Shown here: positions 11,616-22,032 of the stretch, piece by piece
Layout of the letters: each line of letters starts with the position of its first letter
Position numbering within the stretch: the first letter of the stretch is position 1
Assembly (NCBI RefSeq): GCF_000346465.2
Contig: NC_034010.1
Span: 12,448,367-12,512,366, forward strand
Source of the DNA: Prunus persica
Lineage: Eukaryota; Streptophyta; Magnoliopsida; Rosales; Rosaceae
DNA length: 64,000 bases
Reading direction: 5' to 3'
Notes under the pieces: generated by a model
Told to the model about the DNA's origin: nothing
Databases searched by the model: none
What the model saw: the letters and a program-made list of their open reading frames with translations, nothing else
Position numbers and translations under genes: made by a program

Positions 11616-12757
11616 TCATTAAATTTCATGGACGCTAATATTATTAGCATTTTTACAGCAACCATGACCAAATGTTATGAAGAAGGAAAATAAACTACAA
11701 AACTCTTTTCAATAAGGAATTCGTTGGAAACGTTTTAAGGGTGTGAGTGTGTGTGTAAACTACTGTACAATAAACCTAGAGAAAGCAGCGGGAAAGAAGA
11801 TAGAAGATAGAAGATGAAAGAAAAGGATTGCCGGTTAAACAAACAAAGGAAGAGAGGGGAGAGAGAATATAATAAAATAATTAATAGTCTTAAAAGTTGG
11901 GCTGCTAGGTTGTCCCCAATGTTTAATTATTTTTAAATTTGAATGATGTGTGAAAGAAAAGGATTGCCCATTAAACAAATGCAATTCTAATCATTTAAAC
12001 AAACTTAATTTGATAATTTAAATGGTGTGTTAAAAAGTTTGGTTCTGCGTGTGTCCCCTAATACATTTCAACATTTACAACATATCAGTCTAAAAAAATA
12101 TATTTATAATAAAACTCATTTCTTACATTGAATTTTCACATAAAACTTTAAATTGAAGAAAAATTTCAAAAGGGCCAGCTGTAATATTTTTAAATTTGAA
12201 TGATGTGTGAAATACCATTATTATCCTTGCATTATGTTTTTTAGTTTTTTGAACACTTCTATGGTACATTTAGTCTCTTTAAATGATGTGTGCAATTGTT
12301 GTGAAAGTTCTTAACAAACGTAATTGAATCTCTTAAAGATAAAGAGGAAGAATCTTAACATAGTGCTACAAGAAAAAGTACATATCAATAATATTCTAAT
12401 TGAGTGATCAAATGAATTCAAATTCAAGTGATTTTTCGTACAAATGATCTTTGAATGATTCTACAAAATAGACGGTTTGGATTAGTGAAATAAAATGCGG
12501 AGTGGGCCCTACAGGGATGTTGGATCTCTCAATAGAAGCTCTCTGTAAACTTATTTAAGAGATCCCTCTATGAGCCTCTGGAAAAATTTGTATTTTTAGT
12601 TGGAGTGATCTGGGTGAAAAAAAAAATTTTGGACTCAACTTGGTGAAGATTGGAATTTCTGGAAATTAAATTTGAATCTTTGGACTTTATTTGGATTTAT
12701 ATTAAGTGTTGGGGAATTTTCTAGAAAATATTTTGAAGGATTTTGGAGAAGTGAAGG
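11616..12757. other. Gene-free AT-rich interval
   Basis: About 1.1 kb with no coding region, RNA gene or element ends that I can identify. A phrase AAATTTGAATGATGTGTGAAA occurs twice (about 11934 and 12193), suggesting an old local duplication. Confidence 0.5.
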
Positions 12758-14044
12758 TGTTAATGTACGTATGCATTTTGGGTTTTTCTTTTGGCTTCCC
12801 TTGACAACTTTGTAATAGGATTTCTATTGTTATTTATCAAGCTCAAGTTTAGATTGAGAATAGCTTCTCTAGGTGTTCTTAACTAACAACTATCATATGG
12901 AGGTTCATGCAAATTGGCAAAGGTAAATTGTGCATTGCATAACATTGCATTATACTGTTTTCATAAAATGATGACTAGTCATCTGTTTCTTGGATGACTA
13001 GTCATCCTTGCTCTCCAGCTTGATAACCAACTTTTTTGTCCTATTCTTTTTTCTCTCTTGGCTGCCACATGGGATTCTGACCTAAGGGAATTTTTGGTCT
13101 GTAAAGGCCTTGCGATTCCTCTTTGGGAAGCCGTCACTTTTGGGGACAAGTTTTGGAAAGTTTCATAGCAAACTTTCGCTTCTTCTTCCTCAAGAGTAAC
13201 CTTCATATTTTTCATCTTTGAGTTTTCCAAATTGTTTCTTTTTGAAAACTGCATTTGAAATATGAAAACTTCATCTTGCTAGATCAAACACTCTATCATA
13301 TACATCTAGGTCAGATTCAAGATTGATTTCTTCAAGAGTATGGTTTCTTGAAGAAATTGGTCATTTTCTCCATGAATCCAAATTTCATTTCTGTCTGAGT
13401 TAGAGCTTGCAAGATAGTGACATGGGATGAAAGAGCTGGAGAAGGAGCTGCCATTGCCATGAAGAACTGAGCTTCAAGCTTTGCTAAGTTGGAGAACAAG
13501 ATTGCACAAACGAGGTATAGCTCATCTTCCTAAATAGACCTAGGAATTTCTTGAGCTTGCTAGTGTTCTTTGTAAGAATCTTTTTGCTTAGTAGATTGCC
13601 TGGTCAGTTGATGACCCCCAGTTTTTCCCAATGGTGGGTTTCTGGGTGAACAATTTCAGGTTTCTATCTCTGTAAATTTTTTGAGTTTGTGTTCTTGATA
13701 GTTGACTAGTCATCTGAATTTGTGCGGTTGACTAGTCATCTTTTTCTGCTGTTTGGTGTTTGCTTGATTATGTTGTCTTCACACACTTTCACCATAGTTG
13801 TTGCTAGCACAGGGGATGCCTAGATTGATGGGTCCTTCTGAGTGCCTAGGTTGTCACTAGTAATTCTCTAGGCCTGCAGGTACATCTTGGTATGCTCTGT
13901 GTATGTTATTGTTTGGTATAATTCATATCTAACAGTTGACTAGTCATAAGAGTATTTGGTCAAGGTCTAGAGTGTGTGAAGGTTGTTGTGTTCTTGATTG
14001 AATATCTTTTAAATTTACCCCTCGTCACCTAAGTACCAATTTCA
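12758..14044 (+). mobile_element. Solo LTR of a copia element, TSD GAAGG
   Basis: Starts TGTTAATGTACG, ends CCAATTTCA and is flanked by identical GAAGG at 12753-12757 and 14045-14049. It is closely similar along its length to the LTR at 53598-55017, which is followed by a copia primer binding site and gag. It contains repeated TTGACTAGTCATC motifs. Length is 1287 bp. The absence of internal sequence makes it a solo LTR. Confidence 0.93.
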
Positions 14045-15647
14045 GAAGGTACAAAAAATAGTAGAGGTGGAGACGAGGCCATTGGAATTTTCAAGGAATT
14101 GGTCAGAGCTCGAAGCTATTTTTGGTGGATTTTAGAAGTTCTGGAAAATAAGAAAATTGGAAAATAATTATTTCAGCTGGACACGTGGCGTGATCTGAAG
14201 TGTCGATGGCATGCTGACGTAGCTGATCAGAAGGACGAGAAATGTTGACAGGATACTGACGTGTTCTGACAAGTGCTAACATTTCGTTACGCGATTGAAG
14301 GTAGACCTTGACTCTCCAATCAGATTTTTGGTTGAGATCCAATGGCCCTGGTTGCACCTCCCATCTCCTCAAATTTCCTTTGGGAGTTGATTTCCTCCCT
14401 TGGAGCTTCTCATTCCATCCTTGGTAAGTTTCTCCATTTGAGTTGTTTAATTAGTTTTAATTGTGGTTTAGTTTAGTTTAATTGCCTTAGTTTAGCTTAA
14501 TTATTAGTTTTTCTATTTAAAATTAGTTAACTAGTTTTATTATTGTTTTAGCTTAATTAAGTAGTTTTATTTAATTAATTTAATTATTCCGAAAACAACT
14601 AATTATTTCGCAAATTAGTTTTTTATAAGTTCCTAATTTAGTTTAATTTTTATTTTATATTTTTATTAATTATTGTATTATTAATTAGACTTTAATTAAT
14701 CTTTAATTAATGTTTAATTAGTGTTTAATTATTTTATTTAATTTCTGAAATTACTTAATAATTAGTAAATAGTTGTGTTTAATTATTTCAAATTATTTTG
14801 TGGAGTTTTAAAATTAGTTTCGAATATTATTTTTAATTAAATTTTAATTTCCAAAATTACTTTTAATTAGTAATTAATTAGTTTAAATGAATTTTGGACT
14901 TTTGGAAATGAGTTTTAAATTTCCAAAATTTGTTTTAATTATTAAAAATTTATTTTCAACTTCTGAAAAATATTTTCAAGTCCCAAACCAAAATCCTAAA
15001 GCTTGGTACCACTTCTAAACTTGTTCCTAACCTTATCTTAAGGATCCAAATTTATTTTTGAGCTTTCCTAAAATTCCTAAAATGCGATTAGTATTTACCA
15101 CATAACCCAACCTAGGATTTTCACATTAAGTTTCTGACAACGCGTAGGGTTCTGACGTAGGGTTTGTACTTCTACTTAGGGTTCATAAAATGTGGTCCGA
15201 CCTAACCCTAGCACGTTAAGAGCTTATTGCTGACTTGGCAAGTCAGGTATGTGGGACCAGGCATCATCATTGGACTCCAGGTAGGGAGACCACTAAACCA
15301 GGCTTCTATTTTATTATATGTATGAAGTAATAAATATGATTGCATGAGAACTCAACATTATTGCTTTTGGTTCGCATATCTATTGTATGGATTTAATCGT
15401 ACTTTAGGCATTAGCTTCATTGACAGTGTTCCGAGTTGATATGAGAATGAAGAGGGCATAGTGACCACCTTGGGATTCGATACCCTAAACCTGACCGGGG
15501 GTTATATGGACTGACTAGTCCTGCAGTCTACGCAGCTGTGAGGATAGTTCAATGAGGTATAGCCATGGAATGGACACTCTCGCTATTTTGCGCAACCTGA
15601 GATGAATAAATTTGTGGTATGGGTAGTTGGCATACGAGGATCGATTA

Positions 15648-15922
15648 TGTAAGATCCCACATCAAACCAACGGAGAGGGGGGTGATGTGCCTTATATGGC
15701 ACACCCGCATCCATCTAGCACGAGGCCTTTTGGGAGCTCACTGGCTTCGGAGTTGTAAGAACTCCGAAGTTAAGCGAGTGGGAGGCTGGAGCAATCCCAG
15801 GATGGGTGACCACCCTGGGAAGTTGCTTCGTGAGCTCCCAGAAACAAAACCGTGCGGGCAGTGAGAGGAGGGCCCAAAGCGGACAATATCGTGCTACGGC
15901 GGAGCCGGTCCGGGGTGTGACA
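15648..15922 (+). mobile_element. Cassandra TRIM solo LTR, TSD GATTA
   Basis: Begins TGTAAGATCCCACATC, ends GGTCCGGGGTGTGACA and is flanked by GATTA at 15643-15647 and 15923-15927. The 275-bp LTR carries a 5S rRNA-like segment, the hallmark of the Cassandra family of terminal-repeat retrotransposons in miniature. No internal region or second LTR is present. A second, inverted copy lies at 20161-20431. Confidence 0.93.
15732..15840 (+). other. 5S rRNA-like segment inside Cassandra LTR
   Basis: Contains AACTCCGAAGTTAAGCG (box A region) and AGGATGGGTGACC followed by CTGGGAAG (box C region), the conserved internal RNA polymerase III promoter of 5S rRNA. Ends GGGAGCTCAC and GTGAGCTCCC pair as in the 5S helix I position. 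Between and outside these boxes it differs from a true 5S gene, so it is the retrotransposon's 5S-derived promoter domain rather than a ribosomal RNA gene. Confidence 0.85.
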
Positions 15923-16105
15923 GATTATCAAAAGAATGTTACTGAATATCGGAAAACTTGGTTTTAAAAAGTTGTATGAGCATCCATGTTTTATCTTGAC
16001 ATCCTGGTTTAATGGGAAGTAAGTGAAATATTTCTTTTATGTTGTTGTGCATTATGATTTTGGTTTTAAGATAAAACCATGCCTGGGCTATATTTAATAA
16101 ATATA

Positions 16106-16644
16106 TTTTGGTACCGACTTTTAAACCTAGCCAGGGGTCTCCCTACTGGTTGGCATATAAGTCCATCTCCTTCACCACTGACTATTCGTGCCTACTCTAA
16201 TGCTGACTGGGCTAGCTGCCTAGACACCCATTGCTCTACCTCCGGTGATCTCATCTTTTTAGTTACCACTCTCATCTCTTGGTGTTCCAAGAAGCAACCA
16301 ACCGTCGCTCACTCCAGTGTTGAATCCGAGTACTGTTCTTTAGCTCGTGCCTGCGTCGAAACCGTCTGGATTAGTTGTCTTCTCCATGAGCTTGGCTGCC
16401 CAGTTACATTTTCTACTCTCATCTACAGTGACAAAATCAGTACGACCTATCTAAATACGAATCCAGTTCATCACGCTCACACACAACATATTGAATTAGA
16501 TTACCATTTTGTTCCTGAGAAAGTTGCCCTTGGTAGTCATCGTGTTCAATTTGTTCCTTCCACTGATCAAGTTGCTGACCTCCTCACAAAAAGTCTTCAC
16601 AAAGTCGTCACCTCCAGCTCTCTGACAAACTCTTCCGTTGAGGT
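16106..16644 (+). pseudogene. Ty1/copia pol fragment, RNase H domain
   Basis: Translation shows YSNADWASC, CSTSGDLIFL, SWCSKKQPTVAHSS, SEYCSLA, YSDKISTTYL, HTQHIELDYHFV and FVPSTDQVADLLTKSL, in the order typical of the copia RNase H end of pol. The usual SDADWA is SNADWA here. The frame is broken by the hAT-like MITE at 16645 and homologous sequence resumes after 19746. Upstream reverse transcriptase, integrase and gag are absent. It is a relic and not expected to function. Confidence 0.85.
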
Positions 16645-16732
16645 TAGGGGTGGGCACTCAAACCGAAACCGAAACTGGATCAAAACCTGTTCAACCCGAA
16701 CTGGATAGTTTTTGAATTTTTTTTATTAAAAC

Positions 16733-19342
16733 TGATTGGACCTGTCCTGAATTCCTTGGAACCCGAGACGAATCTTATGGAATTCCCGACATCAACCCGA
16801 TGCCAGGCCCACTTACTAAAGACTGGAACTTTTTGTCAAAATTTCGGCAGAATCTCCCCTGTAATTTGAGCTATACCCAAAAATTTCAATCTTAATATCC
16901 CAACAGACAGCACGCACAATATAATTTCATGCAATTCACAAACTCGGCCTTTGGCCCTCACAAAAACCTAAGCAAAACCAAACTACCCACAAAGCCCTTA
17001 AGCCAAAATATTGCCTTCGGCAAGGCAACTAATAAACTCAAATCTGAATTATGAATACTAAATACAACATACATCATCTAACTTTTCCAATTCCAACATA
17101 CGAGGTTTTAACCTCCTAACACAATCATATCTATGTCTGCGGCTGCACCTAATAACCTTAGGCTGCCTATATACCATCACTGAGGGATCAAGCCACACAT
17201 AGTTCTTCCTACTAAATCCCGATTTCAAACACATACAATACCTTTATTCATATTAATCACATAATCTCCCCATATGCAGGAAATTCCAACGCCACGTATA
17301 AGGTCTGTCATCCCACTCGAAAATCCTAAGCCACGGGTGACCTGACAATCACATAATCTCTCTATACACCGGAAATTCCAACGTCACGTATGAGGTCTGT
17401 CTCAACGCCGAAAAATCCTATGCCACGCGAGACCTGACAATCATATAATCTCCCCATATGTCGGAAATTCCAACGCCACGTATGGGGTCTGTCATCACGA
17501 CGGATAACTTACGCCACGTATGACCTAACAACCATATCATCTCCCCATACGCCGGAAATTCTAATGCCACGTATGGGGTCTGTCTCAACGTCGGAAAATC
17601 CTACGCCACAAGAGACTTAAAAATCACATAATCTCCCCATAGGTCGGAAATTCCAATGCCACGTATGGGGTTTGTCATCACTCCGGAAAATCCTACGTCA
17701 CGTGTTACCTGACAATCATATCATCTCCTCATACGCCGGAAATTCCAACGCCACGTATGGGGTCTGTTCTCACGCCGAAAAATTCTACGCCACGTGGGAC
17801 CTAACAATCACAATATCATCTCCCCATACGCCAGAAATTCCAACGCCACGTATGGGGTCTGTCATCCAGCCGGAAAATCCTACTCCACGAGGGACCTGAC
17901 AATCATAGGATGGTAGTTAGGGTAGTGCGTATAGCACTTCAAACTGACATACACTTCAAACTGACATACTTTCAATTATCTAAACTAATAATAAAGGTAA
18001 TCCTAATTTAGTGATACCAGTCTATAGTAGACTGCAACGTAATTTAATCAGGAATATAATATTATTTTTGGACCAACGATCATGCACATAAACCTAACTT
18101 TCATAAAGATCCTAGAACAATTTAAATATTATTCAACGCTTGTTTTCACACAAATTCCATAAAATATTGTATTATATAACTAAAACATTATACTTTATTC
18201 ATAAACAAATAATATTAATTGATGATAAGCAACAACCTCTAAGGAAAATCCTAAATCAAATCAATTTCCAATTTAACCTCAACTAAAAATTAAGATTCGA
18301 TAAAAAGGTTATCCTAGTACCTTCCGAAGGGTGAAACTACCTCGGAAGACTCACAGTCAACCGAGGGGTCCAACTACCCCGACTTCGTCAAACGGGCCCA
18401 CGGGCCCACGACCTCCAAATTCCGATATGAAAGTTCCTATGTGTTCTACAAGGCTTAGGACACACGTCTTGCAAGTTTGGTCCAGATCGGACGGACGGAT
18501 CGCTAACGATCGCACGATTGGATGGTTACTGTAAACCTAGACCTAGGGTTGGCATTTCCGGAGTATCCGGGACTCCGTTTTACAATCCGTCAAATCCTAC
18601 ACGATCCTAAGAATGTCTAGATTAACATATTAAAAATCTAAGACTATCCAACGGTTCAAACCTATCGAGCCCGGATAACGCACAATATGCGATATCCGTT
18701 CGAGACTCAAACGGTATCCAAATTGAAATCCGAGCACACCTACGCGCTCAAGACAACAAGGGGATCGTATCGGGACACAAAGCCCCATTTCTACAGTGCC
18801 CACGAGCCACCACACGCTTGGGCAGTGTGTGGGTGTCCAAAGCGATTACGCATTACCTGAAATTCTCAAAATCACGGCTCAAGGTTCCTACCCTAGATAT
18901 AATACCCTATTTGGAACAACTTTTGTTTTTGGACCTACTCGAAAAATAGACCGGAAGTGGCCGGAATCACGATCCCAAAATCAGCCGAAATTCAATTCGT
19001 AAATCGAGTTACCAACGCTAGGAATTGATCGAATCCTACCCAACAGACAGCTAGAGCATGAAAAGTAGGTGAGAAACCATACCTCATTCATCGGAATCGG
19101 CGGCCGAAGAAGGAAGATCGACGTCGGAGAAGTTCAAACGAAACCGGCAGCTTCTTCTCCATTTTTCGGCGAAATCATGACGGCTGGCGGCTGGGCCTGG
19201 CTGGGGTTGGAAGAGGGCGGTGGCACGATCATTTTGGTAGTGGCCCCGTCAACATTGATGGCCGGATGAGAGAACAGCCGGCCAAAACATGGCCGGCTGT
19301 CACTGCCATCGCGAGAGAGATGAGAGAGAGAGACTGCGTGGG

Positions 19343-19388
<46 letters not shown>

Positions 19389-19656
19389 TGATTTTATCAA
19401 ACCCCTTTCGCAAAAATTACGGTTATGCCACTTAGGGTCTGTTGATAGTATTTCTCTCGTTACAACTCTGATTCGAGCCCACCACATGTCTACGGACTCA
19501 TCTCGTCGTGCTCTACACAACGGTATAGTTGAAATTCCCAAATTCCTTCCCGATCAAAAATTCAGCTTTAAATCTAATAAAATATTCTAGGGGCAAAATG
19601 GTATTTTCTCTAAATAAATTAATATTTACTAATTTATTTAGGACTGGATCGTTACA
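16733..19656 (-). mobile_element. Solo LTR of the large non-coding family, TSD AAAAC
   Basis: Begins TGATTGGACCTGTCCTG, ends GGATCGTTACA, with identical AAAAC at 16728-16732 and 19657-19661. At 2924 bp it is the longest of the bounded copies, because its minisatellite (17266-17910) has about eight units. It has a (GA)n block at about 19349-19383. It has inserted inside a hAT-like MITE that is itself inside a copia relic. Confidence 0.93.
17266..17910. repeat. Minisatellite of foldback units (about 8 copies, about 80 bp)
   Basis: This is a diverged version of the arrays at 2948 and 9673. GGAAATTCCAACGCCACG replaces the GGTACAACCAACG core, but the paired arms CCCCATACG/CGTATGGGG persist. The second arms again vary in a coordinated way: GTCTC/GAGAC, GTCAT/ATGAC, GTCA.CCC/GGG.TGAC, and GTTCT with GGGAC, which pairs if G-T/G-U pairs are allowed. 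Two or three units are poorly paired. Confidence 0.85.
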
Positions 19657-19746
19657 AAAACTGAACCGAACAAATTGTATGAATAGTACCGTATCAGTTC
19701 TAATTTGAGGCAGAACCCGATCCAACCCGAACCGTGCCCGCCCTTA

Positions 19747-19994
19747 GTCGAGGTCCGCTGTCTAGTTTCTGAGGAATATCACGCAATCAACTCATGGCCT
19801 TAGGCCCTTCTTCCATTATAGGAATCCTATGCATTGCAATAATCCTCCTTCCATATTTGTATACGTGTAAATATTGATTTACCTTCCTTGTATTGTTGAT
19901 TTAGTTTCCTTGTATATCTCTACTAGGATTTTCAACTATGTATAAATCTCTCATGTATCACACTTATCAAATCAATCCAAAATGCAAAATTCAC

Positions 19995-20033
<39 letters not shown>

Positions 20034-20160
20034 AATCATCTTATGGGCCAGAGCCAATTAACCCTCCACTACACCCTAATCTCTCCACTGTCAGATCGAT
20101 CTCAACCTTTATAACGAAGAGGACAAGGATGTAAATTTCAAACCACCACCAAAACCCAAA
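19747..20160 (+). mobile_element. Copia 3' end and LTR-like remnant with (CT)n tract
   Basis: The sequence resumes the copia fragment after the MITE, with a short continuation of coding-like sequence, then non-coding sequence with CTTGTATATCTC and CTATGTATAAATC that resembles a copia LTR (inference). A (CT)n tract occupies about 19998-20031. Its end is not defined. The last 120 bp are unassigned. Confidence 0.45.
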
Positions 20161-20431
20161 TGTCACATCCCGGGATCGGCTCCGCCGTAGCACGATATTG
20201 TCCGCTTTGGGCCCCCCTCACTGCCCTCACGGTTTTGTTTCTGGGAACTCACGAGTAACTTCCCAGTGGGTCACTCATCCTGAAATTGCTCTAGCCCCCA
20301 ACTCGCTTAACTTCGGAGTTCTTACGACTCCGAAGCCAGTGAGCTCCCAAAAAGCCTCGTGCTAGATGGATGCGGGTGTGCACATATAAGGCACATCACC
20401 CCCTCTTCGTTGGTTGATGTGGGATCTTACA
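20161..20431 (-). mobile_element. Cassandra TRIM solo LTR, minus strand, TSD CCAAA
   Basis: On the plus strand it begins TGTCACATCCCGGGATCGG and ends GTGGGATCTTACA, flanked by CCAAA at 20156-20160 and 20432-20436. It is the same element as at 15648-15922 in opposite orientation. Its 5S-like box C reads GATGAGTGACC, one change from the GATGGGTGACC of the other copy, so its polymerase III promoter is probably weaker (inference). Confidence 0.93.
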
Positions 20432-20436
20432 CCAAA

Positions 20437-21622
20437 ACCCAGTAAGAGGAAGGAGAAGAAATTTGAGCTCTTTGAAGAAGCAAAGAAAAAAAATCAATTT
20501 TTAATTCAACAATGAAGTATGTGCCTAACATGTGATTTTTTAAACAAAGATTTGAATGAAAATTGCCAAAAACTAATGGTAGGGAGTAAATTGGCAAGAA
20601 AATTTAGTATGAGGGCTAAACTAGCAGGAAAACAAGTTCAAGGTGGAGATTTTGACAAGCGTGATAATTTATAGTGTTTTTCAACAGATAACCTTTTTTT
20701 TACTACAAGCGATTGTCGAAACTTAAATAAGAGGGGGGTTTTTCACACACACACCACTAAGATGTCAAGGGAGTTTGAACCCAAACTATATTAGTCAACA
20801 AATTAAAGTCATTTTCCACTGGAATATGACTTTTTATTTTTTTATTTTTTGGCAATTCACTTGGCTAGACCTGTTTGGCAATAATGTGTAAGATTTGAGA
20901 TGGTATTCAACCGTATTCAACCAAGGGTATATTATGATTTGGATAAGAGTGTTTTGGCTGTTCACGGAGTGTTGAAACTTGAAAAGGTATTTGTGTAATT
21001 ACGTCAACGAATGGAAATGGTAAACCACATAATCCTCACCCTTCGCGGACCCCATTGCTTTAACAAGTGATTACTCAATTGGGTATAGTAAATAAAACAG
21101 AAATTGCAAAGCCTCTTCTGAGTAAGCCCCCGTAAATTGAATTGAATTTACAATTATAATGGTTTGGTTTAATTTGTTAATTGCAATGCAAGTTAATGGT
21201 GATAAGGAAGTGTCCTAAGTGGAGTTAGCTTCAGAGGGTCTAAGTGAAATTCTCCGTTTCTATTATATTCAACGATATCACCGGAGTTCATCGAACTTTA
21301 TTGGTCATTTCATAATGTGGTCATCGGACACAGACAAAAGCAAGTGTGAATGAGTTGAAAAACTACCCTGCCAGTAACTGGTCCATTAGACGCGTTTTTG
21401 GGTTTACAATACGGTTTGGGGCCTATCCCAATTAAAAGACTCTTCTGATAAAATTTTTAAAAAAAAAAAAAGACTGTAATGAGCGTGTGTATATACTCTA
21501 TAATATATATATATCCTCACCCATTGCTTTAACAAGTGGTTCTTCACTCAATTGGGTATAGTAATTAAAACAGAAATTGCAAAGCCTGTCCTAAGTAAGC
21601 CCTTTGTCAGATCTATCTAAGA
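20437..21622. other. Intergenic region and 5' flank of the ankyrin gene, with a local duplication
   Basis: No gene is seen. A block of about 95 bp with CATTGCTTTAACAAGTG and CTCAATTGGGTATAGTAA occurs at 21031-21122 and again at 21511-21605, directly before the ankyrin gene's start codon. The upstream copy is therefore probably a duplicated 5' leader or promoter-proximal segment. (AT)n occurs near 21495-21512. Confidence 0.6.
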
Positions 21623-22001
21623 ATGGCCGTCTCCGCAGATGCAGCTGTTGTGGAAGTTCTTGATAGCAGTAACTATGTGGATTGGAGTGTATTGGTTAAA
21701 AATTACTTGTTGGCTCAAGACCTTTGGGATGTAGTGGAACAAGACGAAGAAGAAGAAGACGAAGAGGAAGAAGAAGCGGATGATAAGTTCAAAGCTTGGA
21801 GGAAGAAGAATGCCACGGCTTTACATAAAATCCAAATTTTGTGCGGGCGGGAAGCTTTTTCCCTCATTAGAAACGCCACTTCAGCCAAACGCGCTTGGGA
21901 TACTTTGGCAGAAAAGTTCAAGCGAAAACCAGGTAACTCCCCAGTTCAAATCTTGAACCTCAACAAATCTGTGAGAACTAAATATTCGACTTAAACCAGG
22001 A

Positions 22002-22032
<31 letters not shown>

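Larger units (their letters stand above)
14050..16105 (+). mobile_element. Degenerate LTR-like or non-coding retrotransposon sequence
   Basis: No coding frame is seen. The stretch has an AT-rich core made of TTTAATTA-type words (about 14440-14960), then a phrase series (GATACCCTAAACCTGACCGG, TGGCATACGAGGATCGATTA) that looks like the 3' part of plant gypsy LTRs (inference from pattern only). The Cassandra LTR at 15648-15922 is inserted in it, and the sequence resumes with ATCAAAAGAATG after that insertion. It ends where copia coding sequence begins near 16106. Confidence 0.4.
16645..19746. mobile_element. hAT-like MITE split by a solo LTR
   Basis: Terminal inverted repeats TAGGGGTGGGCAC (16645) and GTGCCCGCCCTTA (ending 19746) are flanked by near-identical 8-bp direct repeats, GTTGAGGT (16637-16644) and GTCGAGGT (19747-19754). 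An 8-bp duplication is characteristic of hAT transposons. The MITE itself is about 170 bp (16645-16732 plus 19662-19746) and is rich in AACCGAA-type words. It is inserted in the copia pol fragment and is itself interrupted by the solo LTR 16733-19656. Confidence 0.85.

Noticed and set aside
12979..13254. 91-codon frame in the copia solo LTR
   Set aside because: Lies in an LTR; the corresponding stretch of the sister LTR at 53598 has indels and is not conserved as coding.
15732..15840. Functional 5S rRNA gene
   Set aside because: Only the internal promoter boxes match well; it lies inside a Cassandra LTR with TG/CA ends and a 5-bp target duplication.
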